Assembly (NCBI GenBank): GCA_949358305.1
Contig: OX442320.1
Span: 3,922,259 to 3,986,258, forward strand
Length of the DNA: 64,000 bases
From: Strigamia acuminata
Lineage: Eukaryota; Arthropoda; Chilopoda; Geophilomorpha; Linotaeniidae
Reading direction: 5' to 3'
Made by a program: the position numbers and the translations under genes. The number at the start of each line of letters is the position of its first letter. Positions within the stretch are counted from its first letter, which is position 1. Of this stretch, positions 42,702-52,421 are shown piece by piece. The notes below the pieces were generated by a model. The model ran no database searches. It saw only the letters and a list, made by a program, of their open reading frames with translations, and had not been told where the DNA came from.

Positions 42702-44490
42702 ACAATTTGAATTTGATTGATTTTTATGGTTTGTTTTTTACAATTCGCATGATCAGTGGGTGAAAACTACGCTACTACGCTACTAAAATGTTTTTCGAAG
42801 TTCATGAACTAGAATCAAAAGTTGTGACGATTCTACTTTTGGCTGATTTATTAGCCATTTGGAGAGAGTTAAATCGGTTTATACAAGACGTTGTTAAGAC
42901 TAACAACAACCTAACCGAGATAAGCTATGGAATTCTGTGTCTCGTGAATAACTAATCGAATGGAAAATAACTTACGGTTTTGTGTGACATAACATATTTA
43001 TTACTCATAATAACAATTGGATAAGGGTTCTGAGCGCGTGTAAACGGGCGGCATCAACTGGTTGAGGATCCGGGCGAAGACAGAGAGATACGGCTGACTT
43101 GCGGCATCGTCACAAATAGCGCTACGGAAACGTATTTGGTCTGCAGCACGAATATCTAATAATGCGAAGAGTCCTTCGCTTTGGTAGAAATATTCTTTAG
43201 AATATTCCAAGTTCAAATGAATAAAAATGGTTAGTGGAATATAACGATTTTTTGTTATATTATTATTTGGGCGGGGACATGTTGGTGTGTACTATTAAAT
43301 AGTGCAGAATGTCTAATTTATCAGTGGAGTGGAAAGCATTAGTGTAGAAATAAACAACACAGCTCATTACAGGTCAAAAGCAAAACATAGAGTGAAGCTT
43401 TATTTCTAAGTCATGTGACTCTAACTACCTGGTGCCACCTGTAGGTAATTAATACAAGTTACATACAATAACAAGCGTGATCTTTCACGTGGCTAAATGT
43501 AAACAATAATATCGAACAAAAGAACATATCGTCGCTTGAATAATGCGATACAACTATACACGTATCTTAAAGTGTATCATACGCTATATCTCAACAGGAC
43601 AGTCACGACGGTTGAGAGAACCATCGCGGGAGTTGTTGAGGCTCCATCCGCCAGCATGCCTTACGACGACAAGATCTCGTGATCAAGCACCGAGTATTTG
43701 TTTGTACACGACAAGTCGCTATCGGTGGTACCAACCACCGGGTAAACATATCCTGTGACTAGCAGCTGGGATTACCAATACCCAAGTAGTTGTTTATCGT
43801 AATATTAACATATTACTCACGAGCTACCAACCCGGCGTGTGTACCTGTAAATACACTCTTTACCGACCACTAGAGCACGGAAGGACCTATGTTAAGCAAT
43901 TCGCCCTGGGAAGACAGTTGTCCGTGTTTTTTTCGTGCTCGGGTGGGACCTCCTGCGCACGTGCTCTGGCAGAGCATCTGACCTATGTCCGAGGAATCGC
44001 TCAGACAGATGCGACTATCACCGATCATATAATTTGATATTTATTTAACGGGTTAATCAATCCCGTGCATGGATGACACACTAAGCCACCGTACGAACTC
44101 TAACTGTCCCGTAGAACAGCAAGCTAACGTTACGGGGCCATTTCATGTATTTAACATGTCTATTACCGGAGTTAGTCTTCCCGAAATAGCCCTACAACAA
44201 CAATAACAATATAGTATTAATACTAATTGTGGAGAGCTGAGGAGGCCTGATGTGTCGATAGAGAAAGTGAGATCAAACGATAACAACAATTCAACTACAG
44301 ACAATATAGACATATTCAGTATCAAGCCAAGGGGGGGTACTGGTTGGAAAACCAGAGCTTATATAGTTCTTGAGAACAATCAGATTGGCGATAGCCAATC
44401 AGGTGCCTGAATCGACGGATTCGTGGATCACTAGTCCGGACCTAATATAAGACTGGGTCAAGAAGGGTCCGATTGCTTTCCTTCGAAAGG
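42166..44490. other. No gene supported; probable retroelement debris
   Basis: 42665-42705 is an (aaat)n microsatellite. 42823-43114 has mirrored ends TGTGACGA / TCGTCACA and could be a short LTR, but no target duplication is visible. 43115-44340 is less AT-rich than its surroundings and contains a purine tract ccaaggggggg at about 44327, as in LTR elements, but no protein motif could be identified in its short frames. Confidence 0.4.
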
Positions 44491-44950
44491 TACCGTATAT
44501 CCTCGCGTATAATGCGGCCCGCGTATAATGCGACCCCCCCATTTTAGGCGCCATTTTTGCTAATAAGTGGTGTATGCGCGTATAATGCGAGTTACCGTAG
44601 TGGTGTGCCACAACAATGAAAAAATGATAAAGAAAAGTTTATTTATTATTATTTTGTTATTATTTTTCTCGGCAAATGCCACGACACGTAATTTAAACCC
44701 GCTTTATTCGATTGTTAGATTGTCGGTATAGGTTGGATGGTTGTATTGTATGTTATAAGCGATGGCCGAAGTTATATACCGACAAAATGCGCACGTAATA
44801 CGGACGAAATATAGAAAAGTACAAAAACGTAGTATTTCGTTTTTTTTTTTTTTTTTTTTTTTTTGATTACGCGCGTATAATGCGACCCCCCCAAACACAG
44901 GGACTAATTTTAGCAGAAATATTTCGCACTATACGCGAGGATATACGGTA
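44491..44950. mobile_element. MITE with perfect 21-bp inverted ends (taccgtatatcctcgcgtat)
   Basis: Ends 44491-44511 and 44930-44950 are perfect inverted repeats. Subterminal gcgtataatgcgacccccc appears in both halves. The interior has a 24-bp T-run and no coding capacity. It is related in layout to the taccgtatttt element at 14447. Confidence 0.8.
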
Positions 44951-45379
44951 AGTAGAGTTGATATTGTTTCGGCAGAATCAATATCTTTAAGTAAATAATA
45001 CTTAATTGTGTTTAATAAAATAGTTATATTTTATTCACCGTGTTCAAGTAATGATGCATCACAACTTTTAACTTTTCTCGAGTTTAAACTGCGCGCGTTA
45101 TTTAAACAGCGCCATCTAGTGTGAACATTGTTAAATACGGGTTTATAACCGTCACAAAGTTGACGTTCATTTTTCAGACTTTTTTTTAGAAATTAAAATG
45201 TTTTTTGTTACATTTTGTGGATTGCAGATGACAAACAACACATTTCCAATTTTAGGTTCAAAAATATTTTTAAATAAATAAACAAATAAATAAATTTGAT
45301 AAATTTCATGACTTGTTTTTATTTATTTATTGCATGACTACCGGTAGTGAGTGAAAATCACAATGCAACTTGCCATGTA

Positions 45380-45656
45380 TTAGACACATCGACGGCAATC
45401 GTTTGTCTTGGTGTCGTAGCAAGAACCTGGCAAGCACCCAGCACGAGGAGGTATGTCATCTGTCCCAGTTGTCACAGTGTAACTTTCTAAAATATTATAA
45501 ATGTATTTTAAGACAGATTTTCTAAAATAGTTTTCAATTACCATCGATGTTGGGATCGTCAAGCGAATCATCATTGTCGCCATTTACAGCATTTGAAGCT
45601 ATCAAACGACTGCAGCTGAAAAGCAGTAGTAAGCTGGAACTGACTGACAGATGCAT
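45380..45656 (-). CDS. Secreted CLPGSCYDT..DCRRC peptide, gene B
   Basis: Exons 45542-45656 and 45380-45486 encode 73 residues. Signal peptide MHLSVSSSLLLLFSCSRLIA, acidic linker NGDNDDSLDDPNID, then in exon 2 ESYTVTTGTDDIPPRAG and the four-cysteine core CLPGSCYDTKTNDCRRC, ending V. Intron phase (1) and position are shared with genes A, C and D. The gene is complete and has no internal stops. The function is unknown; two disulphides would be possible. Confidence 0.82.
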
Positions 45657-45834
45657 TATAGTGCACTACTGGTACTAATCCAATTATTCTGCCTTTATGT
45701 ACTGTCTACTATAAATAACACATGTTTAACAGGGAAAAATATACATTTGAAAGAGATACATTTCCTTTAGTATGTGGCAATTTTAGGTGCAAAAATACAT
45801 TTTTTTTCAAAAACTGCATACCTATGGTAGTTAC

Positions 45835-45930
45835 CAATAATTGCAAAACTATTTTTTATATGCAAAACTGTATTTTTTATATGCAAAACTGTATTTTTTA
45901 TATGCAAAACTGTTTTTTTATATGCAAAAC
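45835..45930. repeat. 21-bp minisatellite (atatgcaaaactgtattttt)
   Basis: Four to five copies, interrupted by the solo LTR at 45933 and resuming at 46608. A related array upstream of gene C is at 47765-47945. Confidence 0.8.
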
Positions 45931-45932
45931 TC

Positions 45933-46604
45933 TGTCACGATTAATTTTAGATGTGATAAATTAATTTAACAAATATCGCGCAAAAGCTAATTTGGCGCAA
46001 TAGGTTGGGCAAAGTTCGTAGATTTCTCTAAAATATGTCGCCTTCATGGACATCGGGTGACTAAAGGGATCTAAATTCGCAGTGACTAAACATTATTTAT
46101 ATTTGACAGTTCTTCTACTCACATTTAGTGTTGTGGAAGTAAAATAATGAATATGCGCAATTGAATTAACCTCAGGGGGGAGAGGGACATCAACAGGCAT
46201 ATGAAATATAAGATAAACGGTTTAGAAGTGGCGCAATAGGGTTATTGGGGAATATAACATTTGTTAGGGCGCAAATAATAAAGTGACATTCTCTAGTTGA
46301 AATCTAAAGGAGATAGTTCATGGTCAAAACCAAGGAGGAAGTGATTCTGTCTGTGATGGACGGAATTAGGTAAACTTGGTCACGTGACCGGTCAAAGTAA
46401 AAGTGAACCAAGGGGTGAAAGGTAGAAACAGAGATTTGATTGATGGAAATAATAATATGCGCAAAAGCTTATTTGCGCATCTATTATCAAAGGATGAGTC
46501 AGTAAATAAAAAGAAGATAGATTTAAAGAATAAATAGAAAATAGGATGGTTTAGTCTAAGTTGGATTAAATAGAAAAAAGAGGATGGGTAGCCTGCCCGT
46601 GACA
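45933..46604. mobile_element. Solo LTR, Gypsy-type, 4-bp target duplication
   Basis: 672 bp with mirrored ends TGTCACG / CGTGACA, flanked by the exact duplication ACTC (45929-45932, 46605-46608). It splits the minisatellite upstream of peptide gene B. No internal region is present, which is what recombination between two LTRs leaves behind. Confidence 0.85.
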
Positions 46605-46840
46605 ACTCTATTTTTTATATGCAAAATCATAGATTTAGGTAACCAAAATTTTCTTTTTGTGTGCAAAAATTATAACTTTTAGAGGAAAAATGCATTTTTG
46701 AGCACTAGGCCACTAAATTTCCAAAAATTCCAACTTTTTCAAAGAATAATCAACATTTCTTTTATCTAAGTAAAAGTACATACATAATTCCTCATCATCA
46801 CACTTAACGCGATAATCTCATCACTTGTGACTTTCGGTGT

Positions 46841-46930
46841 TGTGCAGTCGCCTATTCGACCATCTTGTGTAGCAGAGTCAAAACAAGAACCCGGACCACA
46901 AGAGTGTGTAACCAAGCTAACATTACGTCA
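46841..46930 (-). pseudogene. Relic exon 2 of a secreted peptide gene
   Basis: The minus strand reads HSCGPGSCFDSATQDGRIGD, clearly homologous to gene D exon 2 (SSCGPGSCYDSSTQDCRICG). The third cysteine is Gly and the fourth is displaced. No first exon with a signal peptide is seen beside it, so it is a broken family member. Confidence 0.75.
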
Positions 46931-47177
46931 GCCCGACGTAGCAACGACACTTAGTACTGAAAACGATGTGAAATGAGCTAAAAACACCATTTCCGGCATC
47001 AGAATTTGATTTGTTTCGGGGCTGAAATAGATGAACAACCATTTTGTTGTTCCAGATAATCAAAATGCAGTATGGGTAATTCACACGTGACGTCGTGTTT
47101 ACCACAAAACTAATTAACGGATAAATAAACACGGTAATTCACTTCAAGTTTTAGGTGCAAAAACGTTTTTATATTAA

Positions 47178-47212
<35 letters not shown>

Positions 47213-47305
47213 ATAGGGAATTTGAATTTGATAAATTTCATGACTTGTTTTTATTTATTTATTGCACGAATAGTGAGTGAAAATGACAATGCAATTCGCC
47301 ATGTG

Positions 47306-47584
47306 TCAGTCACATTGACGGCAATCGTCTGTGTTGGTGTCGAAGCAAGTACCCGGCAAACACCCAGAGACTGCAGGAGGTAGGACATCTGTCCCATTTG
47401 TCACATTGTAACGTCCTAAAATGTTAAAAATGTGTTTTAAAACAAATTTTATAAAATTGTTTTACTTACCATCGATGTCGGGATCGTCAAGTGTGTCATC
47501 ATTGGCGGCATTTACAGGATTTGAAGTTACCAAACGACTGCAGCTCAAAACCAGTAATAAGCTGGAACAGACTGACAGAAACAT
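47306..47584 (-). CDS. Secreted CLPGTCFDT..DCRQC peptide, gene C
   Basis: Exons 47470-47584 and 47306-47415 encode 74 residues. Signal peptide MFLSVCSSLLLVLSCSRLVT, linker NPVNAANDDTLDDPDID, then RYNVTNGTDVLPPAVSG and the core CLPGTCFDTNTDDCRQC, ending D. It is closest to gene A over the first exon and to gene B over the C-terminal core. Complete, with GT-AG splice sites. Confidence 0.82.
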
Positions 47585-47764
47585 TATGGTGCACTACTAT
47601 TGTAATCCAATTATTCTGTCTTTATGTACTGTCTAATTCTATAAATAACACAGGTTTGTCAGGGAAAAAAAATATTACAAAGGGATTCATTTCCTTCATT
47701 ATGTTGCAATTTTAAGTACAAAAATGTTTTTTCTTCTTCAAAAACTGCGTATGATAGTTACTGA

Positions 47765-47950
47765 TAAGTGCAAAACTATTTTTATATGCAAAAGTTTATT
47801 TTTTATATTCCAAACTGTATTTTTATATGCAAAAGTGTACTTTTTATATGCAAAACTATTTTTTATGTGAAAAACCGTATTTTTTATACACAAAACCGTA
47901 TTTTTAATATGCATAACTGTATTTTTTATATGCAAAACTGAATTTTTATG
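47765..47950. repeat. 21-bp minisatellite (atatgcaaaactgtattttt), second array
   Basis: Seven to eight diverged copies upstream of gene C, in the position equivalent to the array upstream of gene B, so it was duplicated with the gene. Confidence 0.75.
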
Positions 47951-48028
47951 TGTAAAATCATAGATTTATTTAAGTAATAATACAGACATAATTTCTCATC
48001 ATCACACTAAACACGATAATCTCATCAC

Positions 48029-48342
48029 TTATCCGCAGATTCGACAATCTTGTGTACTAGAGTCGTAACATGAACCCGGACCACAAGAGCTAACGTACTT
48101 GATTGCCATTGTAATTACACACGGAATACAGCAATCGCATTTGTTATACAAGCACAAGCCAGTTCCGCAGCGAACATCTACACGCCCAAAAAATAGCATC
48201 AATTTTCAATATTAGATATTCTAGACAAAAGCTATTTACCTTGGCGAACTTCATTTTGCTGGACATCATGTGCATACACCGTAGTTGTCAAATAACTAGT
48301 ATTTAAAACCACTAACAAACTGGTACCAATCAGCAGCCACAT
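48029..48342 (-). CDS. Secreted Cys-rich peptide with CGPGSCYDS..DCRIC core, gene D
   Basis: Exons 48240-48342 and 48029-48177 encode 83 residues. Signal peptide MWLLIGTSLLVVLNTSYLTT, linker VYAHDVQQNEVRQ, then a longer exon 2 with an extra Cys-rich stretch (CGTGLCLYNKCDCCIPC) before the family core CGPGSCYDSSTQDCRIC. It is the most divergent member and may represent the two-domain form from which others lost the first part, or a gain. Same strand and intron phase as the others. Confidence 0.8.
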
Positions 48343-48484
48343 TTTGGTGAGCTGCACTGTGGAAGTATAATCGAATTTTTCCTTTTTAAGCATCATAACA
48401 TCAAATAAGAAACTCTGATTTGTCAGAAACACAATCACAAATCATAAAAAAAAATCGATATCCTTTCCTGTATATGCGATCATG

Positions 48485-48985
48485 TGGAAATGGTAACTGT
48501 AGAAATCAGTAGAAATCGGTAAAAATCTGCGGAAATCTGCAAAAATCGGGAAAAACCATTAGAAATCATTAGAAATATATAGAAATCTGTAGAAATCTGT
48601 AAAAAAATCGTTAGAAATCTGCAGAAATCTATAGAAATCTGCAGAAATCTATAGAAATCTGCAGAAATCTATAGAAATCTGCAGAAATCTATAGAAATCT
48701 GCAGAAATCTATAGAAATCTGCAGAAATCTATAGAAATCTGCAGAAATCTATAGAAATCTGCAGAAATCTATAGAAATCTGCAGAAATCTATAGAAATCA
48801 GCAGAAATCTATAGAAATCAGCAGAAATCTATAGAAATCAGCAGAAATCTATAGAAATCAGCAGAAATCTATAGAAATCAGCAGAAATCTATAGAAATCA
48901 GCAGAAATCTTTAGAAATCTGCAGAAATCTATAGAAATCTGTAGAATTCTGTAAAAAATCATTAGAAATCTGCAGAATTCTACAG
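48485..48985. repeat. 20-bp minisatellite (gcagaaatctatagaaatct)
   Basis: About 24 copies made of two 10-bp halves (gcagaaatct / atagaaatct); a block near 48795-48905 carries a shared variant (atcagc). It lies upstream of gene D. Confidence 0.93.
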
Positions 48986-48989
48986 CAAT

Positions 48990-49990
48990 CTACCAATTAC
49001 CATCATACAAAATAAGCTACAACTTGATGCCCTATGTTCTAAAGGGCCTCAAAATAAATTTCATTTCAGAATATCTAATTTTTTAAATTTACTAGTATTA
49101 TTAAACACATTATTACGAAAATTTTATTTAAACTTTTTGACTTAAAACATACATTTTAGCTCCATTAATTGATAAAAAAAAAATGGATGCGCCTCAATGA
49201 CGCTTCTGCTTGGAGCCTCGGAAGTGGTAAGACATCCACCCTAGTTTCCTCATGTACCAACTGACACTAACGACAAATCCAATTTGACTATACAAATGCA
49301 CTGACAAACTAGATGGATTTATGTGACTCATACTGCTTTAATCTACACAAACTAAGGAAAAAATGGAATTGATTTCCTTCCTTACTCTTGATCCATATCC
49401 ATTGTATTTTTTTGGTAAATTACACCATTGACAATACAATTTTCCTCGACAAGTTAAAGTTTTATTGTTTAAAGGGGAAAAACCATTGAGCGGGGACCTG
49501 GAGCCAGCTTTCGTCATAGCATCGTTGGTTTAACCTTAACCCAAATTCTCGCATTCATATTCATCCCTCATATAAAAAATCGAATAATCTTCGTAAACCG
49601 CTCCGCCTTTCTCATCAAACATCTCAGAAAGGTCCTTTCAAAACGTGAAATATCCCAAAGAACTCTAGTGGCAACTTTTGTCACTAGGAAACTACATAGC
49701 ATATGGTGATACATTAGGGCATCATGCAGGTTATATAAAAGAAATGCCAAACATAGAATATCAACAATAAAATGAATAAACAAGAAAGAGGAACTATGTC
49801 TATGAATGAGAAATCATCCACAGGCCAACATGTACTACCCATAAAAATAAAAATAAAAATAAAAATAAAATTTTCAATTTTAGTTTTCATGAATTTTATT
49901 CCACAGGAAGTAGTTTAGATTTTACGATTCAATTAATTAAAAATACAATTCATATCTGAAATCAGTTATCAACCACAAGGTCAGATTTAA
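48990..49990. other. No gene supported
   Basis: A 71-codon minus-strand frame at 49568-49783 has no recognisable domain, and the plus strand is closed. Simple (aaaat)n sequence is at 49845-49870. Confidence 0.5.
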
Positions 49991-49996
49991 TACGCT

Positions 49997-50674
49997 TTAA
50001 ACTTTCATTTCAAGTTTGATTCGCCAATTTGGATATTTTTTAGAAAAACGTGCATAATCCGTGTAATAATTGACATAATTAGAAATAAAATCCAATTCTG
50101 CATCTTCCCTTCTAAATACATCGCCATCAACTCGCGCGTTGACATCTGGTGGCACAAAATCGCGTTTCCCATCGACGGAACGATCGATTAAATCCTGATG
50201 ATATTCCCTATCGAAATACGACGGCATTTGGTACAAATCTTTCCCACCATTAAATACATTGACAAAATACAAAGCCATTATCCCCAAATAAACGAAAACA
50301 ACATTTTTACACAACAAGTCCACCGATTGAGTCAAAAAATTCAAAATGGGCGTCATAACTTCCGGTTTCGATGTCGCCAAAACTGCAACAGCACTTCCGG
50401 GTGTCGAATCACGATTTTTCAACCAAAAAGCAGCTTCGGTCGTCGTCCCGGCGTCATTTCTCGGTGTCGACACGGTTGTCACTCGATTTTTCAACCACAA
50501 CAACGGTTCTTCGGGTTTTCTCGTCGCCGGATGACGTAGGAAGATGCTGTTGGATGTTACGGGCGCATCGCATCCACATCGCGCTCGTTTTGGTGCACTT
50601 TCCGCGGATTTTGTGGCCAAAACGATGCAAATCAGGATAATCGCGGGTCCGTTAGCTGCCACACACCATCCCAT
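49997..50674 (-). CDS. Unknown single-exon protein with signal peptide and one TM helix
   Basis: 225 residues. MGWCVAANGPAIILICIVLATKS is a likely signal peptide, followed by a CGC cluster. A second hydrophobic helix (LLCKNVVFVYLGIMALYFVNVF, about 120-141) should anchor it, leaving a charged C-terminal tail with many Asp, Arg and Tyr. Two internal repeats, LLWLKNR and AFWLKNR, about 30 residues apart, each follow a Thr/Pro-rich stretch. The frame has sustained coding composition and its upstream flank has a TATA-like cttttaaag about 30 bp before the ATG. I do not recognise the family. Confidence 0.7.
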   Translation of the reverse strand: MGWCVAANGPAIILICIVLATKSAESAPKRARCGCDAPVTSNSIFLRHPATRKPEEPLLWLKNRVTTVSTPRNDAGTTTEAAFWLKNRDSTPGSAVAVLATSKPEVMTPILNFLTQSVDLLCKNVVFVYLGIMALYFVNVFNGGKDLYQMPSYFDREYHQDLIDRSVDGKRDFVPPDVNARVDGDVFRREDAELDFISNYVNYYTDYARFSKKYPNWRIKLEMKV

Positions 50675-50699
50675 GAAGGAAAATTGAATTTAATCGCTT

Positions 50700-51385
50700 G
50701 GTTGAGCGCGCTTTTAAAGCGGAACTTGACCTACACACATCCGGGGATTCAGGTCCACCCCGCCCAATCAAAATGAAGGAAAAATTTCAAATATTCTCGC
50801 ATTTTTGTCACTGAATGTATCAATAGGAAACGAAATTGAATTTTGATTGCTTTTTTTTTTAATTTTATAAATTTGTTGTGAGGTTTTTAAAGAGGATTTT
50901 GTTTGGATTTAAACGTTGTATCCGTTGACCCAAAGACTTAAAAAAGCCGTTATTTTTTTGCCCACCCGCATTTGGGGGCGCTGGAGCGTTGTAAATCAGC
51001 TTGTAATTGTTTAGTACTTTCTTTACCCAGGAAGTAATTTCAATATTTTTTATTTTTAAATATCTTTGCTTTAATGCGCTGCAAAATGAATAAAAAAGAT
51101 GTAAACAATTTAAACTGGTCATTGCACTTTTATTTAATTCATTTCATTTTTTTCTCGGGGGATTTTCACCAAGGGGGGGGCCACAGTTTTGTTTTTACCG
51201 TTTCTATAAACCGAACGGACATCAAAAACAGCCAAAAACCATCACGATAAAACCGCAAGAACCAAAAACCACGACTGGAGTGGTTTATGAGTCGGTTTAT
51301 GCCGATTTGATTTTAGGCATTTATAAATTAACGCAAGATTTGAATTAAATAGAAAACACAGTTTTTAGTCTTTAGATTGTTATTT
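50700..51385. other. No gene supported
   Basis: A minus-strand frame of 85 codons at 50865-51122 (TSWVKKVLNNYKLIYN) has no recognisable domain and may be non-coding. 51160-51310 has repeated aaaaacc/ggtttat motifs suggestive of a degraded element. Confidence 0.35.
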
Positions 51386-51389
51386 TTTT

Positions 51390-51612
51390 ATTGAATCATA
51401 AAGTACATAGGATAGGGTTATTTATGGAATAACTCATCGGGCAAATGGCCTCCACGGCTTTGCCGGCAATTCTGATCACCGAAACGAGAGAGTACACGAC
51501 CAGGAAATGTCTCATGCAGTAATTGAATTGTTTTACGGGCTGTATGGCATGTGGCACCGTCTTGTTGAAACAACTTATTGGCCACATCAATATCAACCAA
51601 TTTCTGCAGAAA
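51390..51612 (-). pseudogene. Mariner-superfamily transposase fragment
   Basis: The minus strand reads FQQDGATCHTARKTIQLLHE followed by TFPGRVLSRFGDQN, the second catalytic region of a DDE transposase of the Tc1/mariner superfamily widely seen in arthropods; the D of QQDG is a catalytic position. The frame then shifts where NWPP is expected. Only this segment survives. Confidence 0.8.
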
Positions 51613-51619
51613 GAACTGT

Positions 51620-52421
51620 GTAACGCTCCATTTTTATTAACCCTAAATTATCAGCTGTCAAATTGTATTTTTTTCAGGGTTGCCAACAATTTACTGCACA
51701 AATGGCGGCAAATTCAAATCTTGCGTTAATTTTTGCGATTTGAGTTTTCGCGATTTGGTTTTTCGCGATTACTTTCTTTTTCCTTTGTTATCGCGAAATA
51801 CGCTATTCCTCCATTTATCGATATCTTTTTTTCGCGATACATCTGCCACCTCTTTTGGTTTTTACAATCAAATTCAAAATGGCTACCTCGAAAGTTAGAT
51901 CGACGGATCAAACTTTCAAGTGTCATTGGCCTGTTGTTGGTTTTTAATTAGCTATTACAGCCAATTAAAAATTAATAATAAAATGAATAATAAAATGTTA
52001 ACGTATTACCCCACTTATCGCACTATATCGACATGCGGAGTAATACGATAACATTTTGCAATAACGGCTCGACATTAACTGCGATCTTGGAATAATAGAG
52101 ATACAGCTATACGTCTATAGTCCATGTGTAACTTGGGCCTATTTCCGATTGGCTGAGCCTTATAACTCACTCTGTGCTGCCACCAGTGAACCAATATATT
52201 CCCAACTTTAAAAAAAAATTAATTTGTATAAAAATACTAGATTGTGGTAATTGCAGTCTGCTATCTGATCTTGTTATTATGGAAAAGCATTCTTATTTAT
52301 TTGAAACATCCTGAAACTCAATATTGCTTACTGTATTTATATTTTCCTCTGCAATAAAAATGTTTTATAAAAAAGAAAATTAATTTACAATAGTTTGACA
52401 TTTGAAATCATCTTAGTCAGC
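51620..52421. other. Intergenic, no gene supported
   Basis: 51690-51850 contains repeated tcgcgat motifs on both strands, probably a transposon remnant. 51995-52060 has an imperfect inverted pair (aatgttaacgtattac / gtaatacgataacatt). Probable promoter side of the 8-Cys module gene at 52422. Confidence 0.4.

Noticed and set aside
42823-43114. Possible 292-bp LTR with TGTGACGA / TCGTCACA ends
   Set aside because: The ends mirror each other but there is no target duplication or internal element signal, so chance is possible.
49568-49783. 71-codon minus-strand frame
   Set aside because: No domain, no paralogue and no splice or poly(A) context that would support it.
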